NCBI GenBank assembly: GCA_947504795.1
Contig: CANNJG010000001.1
Coordinates: 1 to 47,426, forward strand
Length of the DNA stretch: 47,426 nucleotides
Direction of reading: 5' to 3'
Origin: Legionellaceae bacterium
Lineage (GTDB): Bacteria > Pseudomonadota > Gammaproteobacteria > Legionellales > Legionellaceae
This document shows positions 15,547-24,251 of the stretch, piece by piece (the first letter of the stretch is position 1; each line of letters opens with the position of its first letter). Below the pieces are notes generated by a model that searched no databases, was not told the origin of the DNA, and saw only the letters and a program-made list of their open reading frames with translations. Made by a program: the position numbers and the translations under genes.

Positions 15547-15906
15547 TTAGTAAGCGTTTTTCTTTGATACGCTTTTATGGTGCATGTGTTTGTTATTATT
15601 TATGACATCCTTTGTGCCTTTTTCTATTGCGTGGAAACTATCAGTTGTCGCTTTGCTGATCCCTCTGGCAACGCCATCAATGGCCTTTCCTGCCTTGTTC
15701 AAAACGTTTTCTGCGCCTTCACCCACGTGTTTGGTTGCTTGTTCAGTGTCTGTAACCGTATCTCTTGCTATTTTACCTGTTTGATTAACTGTGCTCTGAA
15801 CCAAGCCATCATCTGAATGGTTCATGTTTGAGGCAAAGCTTTGTGTGTTAGCACAAATACAAGCCGCGCTCAGAAAAAAAGCAGATAAAGTCATAAATTG
15901 TTTCAT
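15547..15906 (-). CDS. Small exported helical protein, function unknown
   Basis: 119 residues. The N terminus is a signal peptide (MKQFMTLSAFFLSAACICANTQSFA), probably cut after SFA near residue 25. The mature part is an amphipathic, alanine- and lysine/glutamate-containing helix with loosely repeated segments: VNQTGKIARDTV, EGAENVLNKAGKAIDGVARG, KATTDSFHAIEKGTKDVI. It ends in a His- and Lys-rich tail. It resembles periplasmic LEA-like or YtxH-like helical proteins in style only; I claim no family. AAGGAGA precedes the ATG at a good distance, so it is likely well translated. It is a single gene, convergent with rpiA. Confidence 0.72.
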   Translation of the reverse strand: MKQFMTLSAFFLSAACICANTQSFASNMNHSDDGLVQSTVNQTGKIARDTVTDTEQATKHVGEGAENVLNKAGKAIDGVARGISKATTDSFHAIEKGTKDVINNNKHMHHKSVSKKNAY

Positions 15907-16037
15907 TGGAGTCTCCTTGTCTTAATCTTGAAGGATAAATAAAAAAATAACACCCGTTCATACTAGTATAGCTTTGGATAATGATCAACTAGATTTAGAC
16001 ACAGTCCGGAGCCGTGATCGTGCTGAAGTCCTGTGAA

Positions 16038-16736
16038 TTATTCAACAGAACGCGTTAACCAAATCCCTGATTCATAAAGTATCCACAATGGGAGGGCTAA
16101 GATAATTTGTGATAGGACATCAGGCGGCGTTAATAGCATGCCCAGTGTAAAAGCACCAACAATCATGTAGGGTCTAAGGTTCAGCAGTTGCTGGCGTCGG
16201 ACGAGTTTGGTATGAACTAGGATGGCACATACTAGCGGAATTTGAAAACTGCTTCCAAATATTAGCATCATTTTCGTGATAAACTGCGTTGCTGCACTGA
16301 TGTCAGGCATAAAGGTAACGTCTTTAGGCACCGCATGGATAATCCAATGAAACATAAACGGCAATATCAGAAAGTAACAAAATAACAATCCAAAGATAAA
16401 TAAGCTGAGGGATATCACCATGACTTGGCCAAATCGCCTTTTTTCGTTTGGATATAGTCCCGGCGAAACGAAACGCCAAATCTGATATAAGCTGTAAGGC
16501 ATCACACATAACAAGGCAATATTAAACGCTATCGTAAGCGGCATGAAGAGCGGGCTAGTTATTTGTGTGGCGATCAGCGAGTGACGATTGGGTAAATGAT
16601 CTAACAATGGATAAAGATACCAATGACATAAAGGAGCGGCATACCAAAAGGCAAAGCCAAAAAAACCAAAAAACACGCATGCTATGTGCAGCATACGTTG
16701 GCGAAATTCCATAAGAAAAGTCAGATATTGATTCAT
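16038..16736 (-). CDS. tatC: Sec-independent protein translocase subunit TatC
   Basis: TatC is the twin-arginine signal receptor of the Tat pathway in the inner membrane. The 232-residue, six-helix protein matches E. coli TatC. LMEFRQRML near 8-16 carries the conserved signal-binding Glu, ITSPLFMPL near 59-67 follows, and SPGLYPNEKRR near 90-100 has the second conserved Glu. GAFTLGMLLTPPDVLSQI near 193-210 is the strongest signature. No tatA or tatB is next to it on either side, so the partners must be elsewhere. A possible promoter shares the 16827-16834 region with the divergent antiporter gene. Confidence 0.94.
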   Translation of the reverse strand: MNQYLTFLMEFRQRMLHIACVFFGFFGFAFWYAAPLCHWYLYPLLDHLPNRHSLIATQITSPLFMPLTIAFNIALLCVMPYSLYQIWRFVSPGLYPNEKRRFGQVMVISLSLFIFGLLFCYFLILPFMFHWIIHAVPKDVTFMPDISAATQFITKMMLIFGSSFQIPLVCAILVHTKLVRRQQLLNLRPYMIVGAFTLGMLLTPPDVLSQIILALPLWILYESGIWLTRSVE

Positions 16737-16823
16737 AACGATACATTAATAAAAAAACGAACTTAGACGGGTCAGAAAATATGAAAAAACACCTAGGTTT
16801 GGGGCTGGATATTTTATATTGTG

Positions 16824-16834
16824 TGCTATTATAC
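16824..16834. promoter_or_regulatory. Possible overlapping divergent -10 boxes (tatC / antiporter)
   Basis: On the plus strand TGC-TATTAT (16824-16832) resembles an extended -10. On the minus strand the overlapping 16829-16834 reads TATAAT. Neither has a good -35 at the expected distance, and both would give leaders of about 100 bases, so this is a weak call. The rest of the 212-base gap (16737-16948) shows no gene. Confidence 0.28.
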
Positions 16835-16948
16835 CTCTGGGTTTGCAATTGTGGATAGCCTTTTTGTTAACCGTGTATTACTTTATCAGGCTAATGCCCA
16901 ATAAGCGCTTTAAAAGTTATTCAAATCTGTTTTTCAGGAATCTGTTTT

Positions 16949-18115
16949 ATGCATGAAGGTGTTTTTTATACCATTTTTCTAATTTTTGCTGGCGCTGCTG
17001 TATTGTCAACGGTGGTGCTTTACACCCGTCAATCCTTATTGGTGGCTTATATTATACTGGGTGCGGCATTAGGTCCCTGGGGATTGAAGTGGATAAATGA
17101 TTTAACGACTGTCAAGGATGTGGGTGATGTCGGCATCATTTTCTTGTTATTTTTATTGGGATTGCATTTACAACCACAAAATTTATTGCATATGTTAAAA
17201 AAAGTGACTTGGATTGCAATGTCCAGCTCATTTTTATTTGCCTTGATTGCGTATTTTATAGGATGTTGGTTTGGCTTAACCACACTCGAAAGCACGATTC
17301 TTGGTGCTGCGATGATGTTCTCGAGCACTATTATCGGACTGAAGTTATTACCCACCACCATTTTGCATCATCAACATACAGGGGAGGTCATGATTTCAAT
17401 TCTGTTGATGCAGGATATTATCGCTATCGTGGTCTTGATTATTTTCAGTGGGTCTCAAGATGGCCCTTTTAGCTGGCACGACTTGGTTTTAGTATTGGTT
17501 GCTTTGCCGATGTTAATGCTGTTTGCATTTGCGTTTGAACGATATATTTTAGTGAAATTATTGGCAAAATTTGATCGTACTCAAGAGTATGTGTTTTTGT
17601 TGTCTATCGGTTGGTGCTTGGGCATGTCTATGCTGGCTGAAGCAATAGGTTTGACACAAGATGTCGGTGCATTTGTAGGGGGCGTTGCTTTAGCGGCCAG
17701 TCCTATTTCGTTATTTATTGCGGAGAGTTTAAAACCTTTGCGTGATTTTTTTCTAGTGTTGTTTTTCTTCTCGGTTGGCGCGACATTTAATTTTGATTAC
17801 GCCTCTCAGGTCATGATACCAGCCTGTATACTTGCGCTATTAATGCTATTTATCAAACCGGCATGCTTTATTTTCCTTCTTAAGAAAACCGGGGAGAAAA
17901 AATCAGTGGCAAAAGAAGTAGGCATTCGGTTGGGACAAGCGAGCGAGTTTTCCTTATTGTTAGCGGCTATTGGCCTCAGTACTAAGGTCATTTCAGAAGT
18001 GGCGTCTAATCTGATTCAAGCAACGACGATTTTAACCTTTATTGTGTCTTCATACCTAGTTGTATTAAAATACCCTACACCGATGTCCTTATCAGATAAT
18101 TTGCGAAAAGATTAA
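16949..18115 (+). CDS. CPA2-family monovalent cation:proton antiporter, KefB/KefC-type membrane domain only
   Basis: 388-residue polytopic inner-membrane protein of the Na+/H+ exchanger PF00999 fold. The N-terminal part, LLVAYIILGAALGPWGL near 30-46 and GIIFLLFLLGLHLQP near 63-77, is typical of Kef-type antiporters, as is LLMQDIIAIVVLIIF near 151-165, which carries the transport-site Q-D. It ends soon after the last helix, so it lacks the C-terminal RCK/TrkA-N regulatory domain of KefB/KefC and should not be glutathione-gated in the same way. The transported ion (Na+ or K+) cannot be inferred. Its stop shares one base with the start of the next gene. Confidence 0.85.
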   Translation: MHEGVFYTIFLIFAGAAVLSTVVLYTRQSLLVAYIILGAALGPWGLKWINDLTTVKDVGDVGIIFLLFLLGLHLQPQNLLHMLKKVTWIAMSSSFLFALIAYFIGCWFGLTTLESTILGAAMMFSSTIIGLKLLPTTILHHQHTGEVMISILLMQDIIAIVVLIIFSGSQDGPFSWHDLVLVLVALPMLMLFAFAFERYILVKLLAKFDRTQEYVFLLSIGWCLGMSMLAEAIGLTQDVGAFVGGVALAASPISLFIAESLKPLRDFFLVLFFFSVGATFNFDYASQVMIPACILALLMLFIKPACFIFLLKKTGEKKSVAKEVGIRLGQASEFSLLLAAIGLSTKVISEVASNLIQATTILTFIVSSYLVVLKYPTPMSLSDNLRKD

Positions 18116-18507
18116 TGACACACTACTTACCTCACATAAGCCGGTTAGGAATAACGTTGAGTTTCTTATCATTGAGTGCCTGCGCTTTTTATCAGCACGC
18201 TCATGACCGGATAATTGCGAGGCAAGTCTGTTATACAGGCTGTCAAACCCAACGAGTTCAATGTGATCATCAGTGCGACCAAAATGCAGCATTATGTAAC
18301 GCAAAGGCCGATGCCATAGCCGCGGTTCACTTTAATCACTATAAACGGCAACAATCTGTTAAAGGTGACGGCCTCACTGAGGAATTAAAATCGTTTCGAG
18401 ACCCGTTGGCTTGTACAAAAACGACTTGTGAATGTGTGCAGGATTATGATGTGTGCAGGCAGTCGTGTCAGGGTAGTATTTATAAACGATTACAAGTGAC
18501 GCAATGA
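18115..18507 (+). CDS. Cys-rich predicted lipoprotein, function unknown
   Basis: 130 residues. The signal peptide ends in the lipobox LSAC, with lipidated C23. The mature part has ten more cysteines at 39, 43, 50, 54, 61, 100, 105, 107, 114 and 118. The first five are spaced C-x3-C-x6-C-x3-C-x6-C, a pattern that would put them on one face of helices and suggests a disulfide-braced helical hairpin. I do not recognise a family. The ATG overlaps the antiporter stop by one base (TAATG), and aceE starts 22 bases after its end, so it sits in one transcription unit with pyruvate dehydrogenase. Confidence 0.72.
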   Translation: MTHYLPHISRLGITLSFLSLSACAFYQHAHDRIIARQVCYTGCQTQRVQCDHQCDQNAALCNAKADAIAAVHFNHYKRQQSVKGDGLTEELKSFRDPLACTKTTCECVQDYDVCRQSCQGSIYKRLQVTQ

Positions 18508-18529
18508 TAATGATTGATGGGGGTTATTC

Positions 18530-21193
18530 ATGACAAATGAATTATTGAAAGATATCGACCCCGCTGAAACAGCGGATTGGTTGGGAGCACTTGATGCTGT
18601 TCTCGCCTCGGAAGGTACGGCGCGTGCAGCTTTTTTGCTCAGTGAATTATTAGAGCGTGCAAATCAATCAGGTGTGGCGACACAATTGCCGCTCACAACC
18701 AACTATCGTAATACCATTAGGACGCCCGATGAAAAGCCACTGCCTCCTGATGAAGGTATGGCAAAACGTGTGGCTGCGTTGATACGTTGGAACGCAGTTG
18801 CCATGGTGCTTCGCGCCGGTCATAAAGCCCCCGAGCTTGGCGGACATATTGCGACGTATGCCTCGGCAGCAACCTTGTACGAGGTAGGATTTAATCATTA
18901 TTTTAGAGCAAATCATGAAAACAATCTTGCGGATTTACTCTATATTCAAGGACATTCCGCACCCGGTATTTATGCTCGCGCATTCCTGGAGGGTCGTTTA
19001 ACAGAAGAGCAGCTTGGAAACTTTAGACAAGAAGTAGAAGTTGATGGCTTATCGTCGTATCCGCACCCTTGGTTAATGCCCAGTTTTTGGCAATTCCCCA
19101 CCGTTTCAATGGGATTGGGTCCGATACAAGCCATCTATCAAGCGCGTTTTTTGAAATATTTAGAGAATCGAGAATTGCTTGCAGCTTCGCAACGTAAGGT
19201 ATGGGCCTTCCTCGGCGATGGAGAAACAGATGAACCCGAATCATTGGGCGCGCTGTCGATTGCTGCTCGGGAAAAATTAGACAATCTTATTTTTGTGATT
19301 AATTGTAATTTACAACGCTTGGATGGTCCTGTGCGGGGTAATGGAAAAGTGATTCAAGATTTAGAAGGGGTGTTTAGAGGCGCCGGATGGAATGTCATCA
19401 AAGTTGTGTGGGGTGGTCGTTGGGATGCACTTCTTGCAAAAGATACCGATGGACTTCTCCAAAAACGTATGAATGAGTGTCTGGATGGTGATTATCAAAA
19501 CTTTAAAGCCAAAAATGGCGCGTATGTGCGCGATCAGTTTTTTGGTGCCACCCCCGAATTGAAAAAAATGGTAGAGCATTTAACAGATGATGAGATTTGG
19601 CGATTAAACCGTGGCGGCCATGATGCACAAAAAGTATTTGCGGCATATGCAGAAGCCGTAGCACATACGGGTAGACCGACGGTTATTTTAGCCAAAACCA
19701 TCAAAGGGTATGGTATGGGCGCTGCGGGTGAAGGCATGAATATTACGCATCAGCAAAAGAAAATGACAACTGAACAGGTCCGGGCTTTTAGGGACCGATT
19801 TAGCATTCCTATTCCAGACGATCAAATTGAGAAACTCCCATTTTATCGACCGGATGAACAGAGCCCGGAGATCCGTTATTTGAAACAGCAACGCGAGGCT
19901 TTGGGGGGGTATTTACCCACTCGGCATCAAGAATGTGACGCCCTAACAATTCCTGATTTAGATGCATTTGCTAATGTGACGCATAATCTCGGCGATCGAG
20001 AAATTTCTACAACGATGGCTTTTGTTAGGATTTTGTCCGTATTACTAAAAGACAAAGCCATTGGTGAGCGTATTGTTCCAATTGTGCCGGATGAATGTCG
20101 AACCTTTGGTATGGAAGGTCTCTTTAGACAAATAGGGATTTATTCACCGGTTGGTCAGCTCTATACACCAGTGGATCATGAGCAGGTTATGTATTACAAA
20201 GAAGCTAAAAATGGACAAATTTTAGAAGAAGGCTTGTCTGAAGCGGGATCTTTTTGTTCGTGGATGGCAGCAGCAACCTCCTACAGCACGAATCGATTGC
20301 AGATGATACCGTTCTATATTTACTACTCCATGTTTGGGTTCCAACGCATTGGTGACTTTGCTTGGGCTGCCGGCGATATGCAAGCGCGCGGCTTTTTATT
20401 AGGCGGTACGGCAGGGCGCACCACGTTAGCGGGTGAAGGCTTGCAACACCAAGATGGACAAAGTTTTACGATGGCAGGCACGATACCCAATTGTGTAGCC
20501 TACGATCCGACTTTTGCTTACGAGTTAGCTGTGATTATTCAACACGGTATGAAACGCATGTACGAGCAGCAAGAGAATGTGTTCTATTATATCGCCGTCA
20601 TGAATGAAAATTATACGCATCCTGATATGCCTAAAAGTGCAGAAGAAGGGATTGTCAAAGGCATGTACTGCTATAAAAAAGCAAGCAAGCCGCACGCTTT
20701 ACATGTCCAATTATTGGGAGCGGGTACCATTCTGCGAGAGGTGATTGCCGCCGCCGAATTGTTAGTAAACGATTATAACGTCACGGCGGATATTTGGTCT
20801 GTCACCAGTTTTAACGAGCTCCGCCGGGATGGTTTGGCTATAGAGCGATACAATCGTATGCATCCTGATGCGAAACCAAAGGTGAGTTATGTGACTGAAT
20901 TGCTTGCGGACCAAAAAGGTCCGGTGATTGCGGCTACGGACTATATCCGTGCGTATGCTGATCAAATTCGGCCCTTTATCACATCCGATTATACGGTTTT
21001 AGGTACGGATGGCTACGGGCGGAGTGATACACGTAAACAATTGCGTCATTTTTTTGAAGTCGATGCAAAATATATTGCTGTCAGCGCTCTATATGCGTTA
21101 GCTTCTAAAGGAGAGATTAAACCTTCTATGGTTAAAGAAGCAATGAAACGTTATGGCATCAATCCAGATAAAACAGATCCTGTAACACATTAA
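18530..21193 (+). CDS. aceE: Pyruvate dehydrogenase E1 component (homodimeric type)
   Basis: Decarboxylates pyruvate with thiamine diphosphate and passes the acetyl group to the lipoyl arm of E2. The 887-residue protein is full length for the AceE type. FLGDGETDEPESLGALS near 230-246 and INCNLQRLDGPVRGNGK near 261-277 form the GDG...NCN thiamine diphosphate motif. The N-terminal HSAPGIYARAFLEGRL stretch and the C-terminal GTDGYGRSDTRKQLRHFFEVD stretch are also typical of AceE. A G-rich ribosome site (GGGGG) lies about 8 bases before the ATG. It is followed by aceF after 13 bases. A run of seven G at 19903-19909 is within the coding sequence. Confidence 0.97.
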   Translation: MTNELLKDIDPAETADWLGALDAVLASEGTARAAFLLSELLERANQSGVATQLPLTTNYRNTIRTPDEKPLPPDEGMAKRVAALIRWNAVAMVLRAGHKAPELGGHIATYASAATLYEVGFNHYFRANHENNLADLLYIQGHSAPGIYARAFLEGRLTEEQLGNFRQEVEVDGLSSYPHPWLMPSFWQFPTVSMGLGPIQAIYQARFLKYLENRELLAASQRKVWAFLGDGETDEPESLGALSIAAREKLDNLIFVINCNLQRLDGPVRGNGKVIQDLEGVFRGAGWNVIKVVWGGRWDALLAKDTDGLLQKRMNECLDGDYQNFKAKNGAYVRDQFFGATPELKKMVEHLTDDEIWRLNRGGHDAQKVFAAYAEAVAHTGRPTVILAKTIKGYGMGAAGEGMNITHQQKKMTTEQVRAFRDRFSIPIPDDQIEKLPFYRPDEQSPEIRYLKQQREALGGYLPTRHQECDALTIPDLDAFANVTHNLGDREISTTMAFVRILSVLLKDKAIGERIVPIVPDECRTFGMEGLFRQIGIYSPVGQLYTPVDHEQVMYYKEAKNGQILEEGLSEAGSFCSWMAAATSYSTNRLQMIPFYIYYSMFGFQRIGDFAWAAGDMQARGFLLGGTAGRTTLAGEGLQHQDGQSFTMAGTIPNCVAYDPTFAYELAVIIQHGMKRMYEQQENVFYYIAVMNENYTHPDMPKSAEEGIVKGMYCYKKASKPHALHVQLLGAGTILREVIAAAELLVNDYNVTADIWSVTSFNELRRDGLAIERYNRMHPDAKPKVSYVTELLADQKGPVIAATDYIRAYADQIRPFITSDYTVLGTDGYGRSDTRKQLRHFFEVDAKYIAVSALYALASKGEIKPSMVKEAMKRYGINPDKTDPVTH

Positions 21194-21206
21194 TTGAGAG
21201 GGCTAT

Positions 21207-22514
21207 ATGGGAGCAACGCAGAATATTGTAGTGCCAGATATCGGTGGCAGTTCGGAGGTTGATGTTATCGAGTTGTTAGTTAAACCAGGCGATACAATCG
21301 ACATTGAAACCCCTTTAATTACATTGGAATCTGACAAAGCTACGATGGATATCCCTTCTCCTGCGGCAGGGGTCGTTGTTGCATTGAAAGTGAAAGTAGG
21401 GGATAAAGTTTCCGAAGGCGATCTTATTTTAGTGATGGAGGATCAAGGTGGCACAACGACTATTCCTGAAAAGCAGGCTTCGCAAGCAGCGACTTTGCCA
21501 GCGACGCATCCTACCCTTGAGCCGCATACAGCTTCAGTTATCGAAGAACTGCCGCCTAAAACGACCGATATGCCGCCACCTGCAGCAGAATTCGTCCCCA
21601 AACCATTAAACGAATTGATATTAGCTGGACCCGCTGCGCGTCGCCTAGCACGGGTTTTGGGTGTTGAGTTAGAGGAGGTTGCGGGTTCTGGTCGCAAAGC
21701 ACGGATTAGCAAGGAAGACATTGAAGCGTTTGTAAAGCAACAATTAAGTGGTATGGGTAGTGCTGGACAAGCTGCGTTTGCTGTGCCAAAAGCCAAACCC
21801 ATTGATTTTACGAAATTTGGTGATATTGAAACTAAACCTTTGTCAAAAATCAAAAAATTAACCGGGGCTAATGTTCACCAATCTTGGATTACCGTGCCCA
21901 TGGTCACTCAATTTGATAATGCCGACATTACTGAATTAGAGGCATTCCGTAAATCAGAATCATCGCGTGCTGAAGAAGACGGTTATAAACTCACCGTTCT
22001 TGCCTTCGTGTGTAAAGCGGTTTATCAAGCGTTAGTAAAGTTTCCACAATTTAATAGTTCGCTGGATGCTGGAGGGGAACAGCTGATTTATAAAAAATAT
22101 TTCAATATAGGTATTGCGGTGGAGACGCCCAATGGTTTGGTGGTTGCAGTGATTAAAGATATGCAGAAATTATCGATTGCGGGGATTGCGCGAGAGATGG
22201 CGCACCTGAGTTCAAAAGCACGTGATAAGGGTTTGACGCCTGCAGAAATGAGTGGAAGTTGTTTTACAATTTCGAGTCTAGGTGGGATTGGCGGCCATGC
22301 ATTTACACCCATCGTAAATCCCCCAGAAGTCGCTATTTTGGGTTTGTCACGCGCGAGCATCTCACCGGTTTATCAGAATAATGCATTTGTCCCTCGCTTA
22401 GTATTACCTTTGTCGCTAACGTATGATCATCGTGTCATTGATGGTGCGGAAGCTGCGCGTTTTACTCGGTATTTAAGTGACGTCTTGAACGATATTAGGC
22501 GTATGTTGCTTTAA
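21207..22514 (+). CDS. aceF: Pyruvate dehydrogenase E2, dihydrolipoamide acetyltransferase
   Basis: Core subunit that transfers the acetyl group to CoA. The 435-residue protein has one N-terminal lipoyl domain with the lipoylated K44 in ESDKATMDI, then a Pro/Ala linker to about 130. The peripheral-subunit-binding domain is near 140-172 (AGPAARRLARVLGVELEEV), and the C-terminal catalytic domain ends with H408 and D412 in the DHRVIDG motif. E. coli AceF has three lipoyl domains, so this is a short form. GAGAGGG precedes the ATG. The spacer to lpd contains a 69-base insertion flanked by direct repeats. Confidence 0.96.
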   Translation: MGATQNIVVPDIGGSSEVDVIELLVKPGDTIDIETPLITLESDKATMDIPSPAAGVVVALKVKVGDKVSEGDLILVMEDQGGTTTIPEKQASQAATLPATHPTLEPHTASVIEELPPKTTDMPPPAAEFVPKPLNELILAGPAARRLARVLGVELEEVAGSGRKARISKEDIEAFVKQQLSGMGSAGQAAFAVPKAKPIDFTKFGDIETKPLSKIKKLTGANVHQSWITVPMVTQFDNADITELEAFRKSESSRAEEDGYKLTVLAFVCKAVYQALVKFPQFNSSLDAGGEQLIYKKYFNIGIAVETPNGLVVAVIKDMQKLSIAGIAREMAHLSSKARDKGLTPAEMSGSCFTISSLGGIGGHAFTPIVNPPEVAILGLSRASISPVYQNNAFVPRLVLPLSLTYDHRVIDGAEAARFTRYLSDVLNDIRRMLL

Positions 22515-22594
22515 TTTTTTAGAGGCTATTCATAAAATCCGTCATACCTCTGCAGGCATGATGTAGTGATTTGAACATTCATATTTTTTAGAGG
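22515..22594. repeat. 11-bp direct repeats flanking a 58-bp insert with a small hairpin, aceF-lpd spacer
   Basis: TTTTTTAGAGG occurs at 22515-22525 and again at 22584-22594, with 58 bases between the copies. The second copy is the ribosome site of lpd; the first sits at the same sort of distance after aceF. The insert contains an imperfect hairpin at 22542-22561: TCATACCT and AGGCATGA, one mismatch, loop CTGC. The arrangement looks like a short insertion that duplicated 11 bases on entry, or a tandem duplication that then diverged. Confidence 0.6.
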
Positions 22595-22599
22595 GTATC

Positions 22600-24033
22600 A
22601 TGACTGAACAGATAAAAACACAAGTAGTGGTATTAGGCGCAGGTCCTGGAGGTTACACCGCAGCATTTCGTGCGGCTGATCTTGGTTTAGAGGTCGTATT
22701 AGTGAATCAGTACGAGGCGTTAGGTGGGGTGTGTTTGAATGTCGGATGTATTCCCTCTAAAGCATTGTTGCATGTCGCAAAAGTATTAGATGATGTGAAA
22801 GATTTAGGATCGCAAGGCGTGTCATTTGATCCGCCTACTCTAGATAATACCAAAATTGTAGATTGGAAGTCTTCTGTGGTTAAAAAGTTGACAGGTGGCT
22901 TAAGTGCGCTCGCGAAACAGCGCAAAGTACAAGTGGTCGTTGGTGAAGCAGCTTTTTCTGGTTCTCATCAAGTTATCGTAACAAAGGACAAAGAGAAGAC
23001 AACAATAGATTTTGAATACGCAATTATTGCGGTGGGCAGTGAGTCCGTTAGTTTTCCATTTATTCCTAAAGATAAGCGCATCTTCAGTTCTACTGGCGCC
23101 TTGAAGCTAGCGGATATCAAGGGACATTTGCTGGTATTGGGCGGCGGCATTATCGGCTTAGAGATGGCGACTGTGTATCGTGCGCTTGGCGTGGAAGTTA
23201 CTGTTGTCGAATTTATGGATCAATTGATTTCGCTTGCTGATGCTGATTTGGTCTCGGTCCTACAAAAACGTATGTCAAAACATGGTGTCAATTTTAAACT
23301 AAAAACTAAAGTAGTTTCAATGGAAGCGACAAAAGAAGGGATTTATGTCGGCATGGAAGGCGAGCATGCGACCGATAAACCGTTATTATATCAACAAGTT
23401 CTGGTGGCTGTGGGACGTAAACCGAATGGGGATACTATTGCCGCAGAAAAGGCTGGTGTCACGGTTGATAAACGTGGATTTATTGCAGTCGACAAACAAA
23501 TGCGTACTAATGTCAAGCATATTTTTGCGATTGGTGATGTGGTAGGCCAACCCATGCTTGCGCACAAAGCCATTCCTGAAGGTCGTGTGGCTGCAGAAGT
23601 TATTGCAGGAAAAAAACATTTCTTTGATCCCAAATGTATTGCTAATGTGGCGTATACGGATCCAGAACTCGCGTGGACAGGCTTGAGTGAAAAAGAAGCT
23701 AAAGCACAGAATATTGCATACGAAAAGGCGGTGTTCCCATGGGCTGCATCAGGGCGTGCCTTAAGTATGGGGCGAGAGGAGGGGTTAACAAAGCTTCTAT
23801 TCTGTCCTACGACAAAGCGTGTTTTGGGCGGTGGTATTGTCGGGGTAAGTGCAGGCGATTTGATTGCCGAAATATCGCTTGCAGTGGAGATGTGCTGTGA
23901 CGTTGAGGATATTGCATTGACCATTCATCCTCATCCAACCGTTTCTGAAACGATAGGATTGTCTGCAGAAATATTTGAAGGGACGATTACCGATTTGTAT
24001 ATGCCTAAAAAGAAAGATAAGAATAAGGCATAA
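22600..24033 (+). CDS. lpd: Dihydrolipoamide dehydrogenase (E3)
   Basis: FAD enzyme that reoxidises the lipoyl groups of pyruvate dehydrogenase and usually also of 2-oxoglutarate dehydrogenase and the glycine cleavage system. The 477-residue protein has the FAD-binding VVVLGAGPGGYTAAFRA at the N terminus and the redox disulfide C45/C50 in GGVCLNVGCIPSK. The NAD-binding VLGGGIIGLEMATVYRALG is near 183-201. The C-terminal HPHPTVSE carries catalytic H445 and E450. AGAGGG lies 4-9 bases before the ATG. It is the last gene before the gap at 24034-24407. Confidence 0.97.
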   Translation: MTEQIKTQVVVLGAGPGGYTAAFRAADLGLEVVLVNQYEALGGVCLNVGCIPSKALLHVAKVLDDVKDLGSQGVSFDPPTLDNTKIVDWKSSVVKKLTGGLSALAKQRKVQVVVGEAAFSGSHQVIVTKDKEKTTIDFEYAIIAVGSESVSFPFIPKDKRIFSSTGALKLADIKGHLLVLGGGIIGLEMATVYRALGVEVTVVEFMDQLISLADADLVSVLQKRMSKHGVNFKLKTKVVSMEATKEGIYVGMEGEHATDKPLLYQQVLVAVGRKPNGDTIAAEKAGVTVDKRGFIAVDKQMRTNVKHIFAIGDVVGQPMLAHKAIPEGRVAAEVIAGKKHFFDPKCIANVAYTDPELAWTGLSEKEAKAQNIAYEKAVFPWAASGRALSMGREEGLTKLLFCPTTKRVLGGGIVGVSAGDLIAEISLAVEMCCDVEDIALTIHPHPTVSETIGLSAEIFEGTITDLYMPKKKDKNKA

Positions 24034-24251
24034 TGTATCATCCCTGCCTAATTTTTCGCTCTCGCAAAGGCGCGGATCTAGGCGGGTTTCGCCACCTTGC
24101 CAAATTAAACATAGATGCCCGCCTTCTACTATGAAAAATTCGACCTCTTCAAAGAGATGACCCTAGCGTTTTTTGAAAATATTCATTAATACAAGCATGA
24201 ATTGGACTCTTTACTGACAAGTCATTTTCGGCATTTTAAATGCATACATAT

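Noticed and set aside
15577..15816. Plus-strand frames opposite the exported helical protein
   Set aside because: The minus-strand gene has a signal peptide, a good ribosome site and coherent composition. The opposite frames lack these and have implausible Cys and Phe content.
16555..16848. A 97-codon minus-strand frame over the start of tatC
   Set aside because: It reads tatC in a different frame; tatC is clearly conserved.
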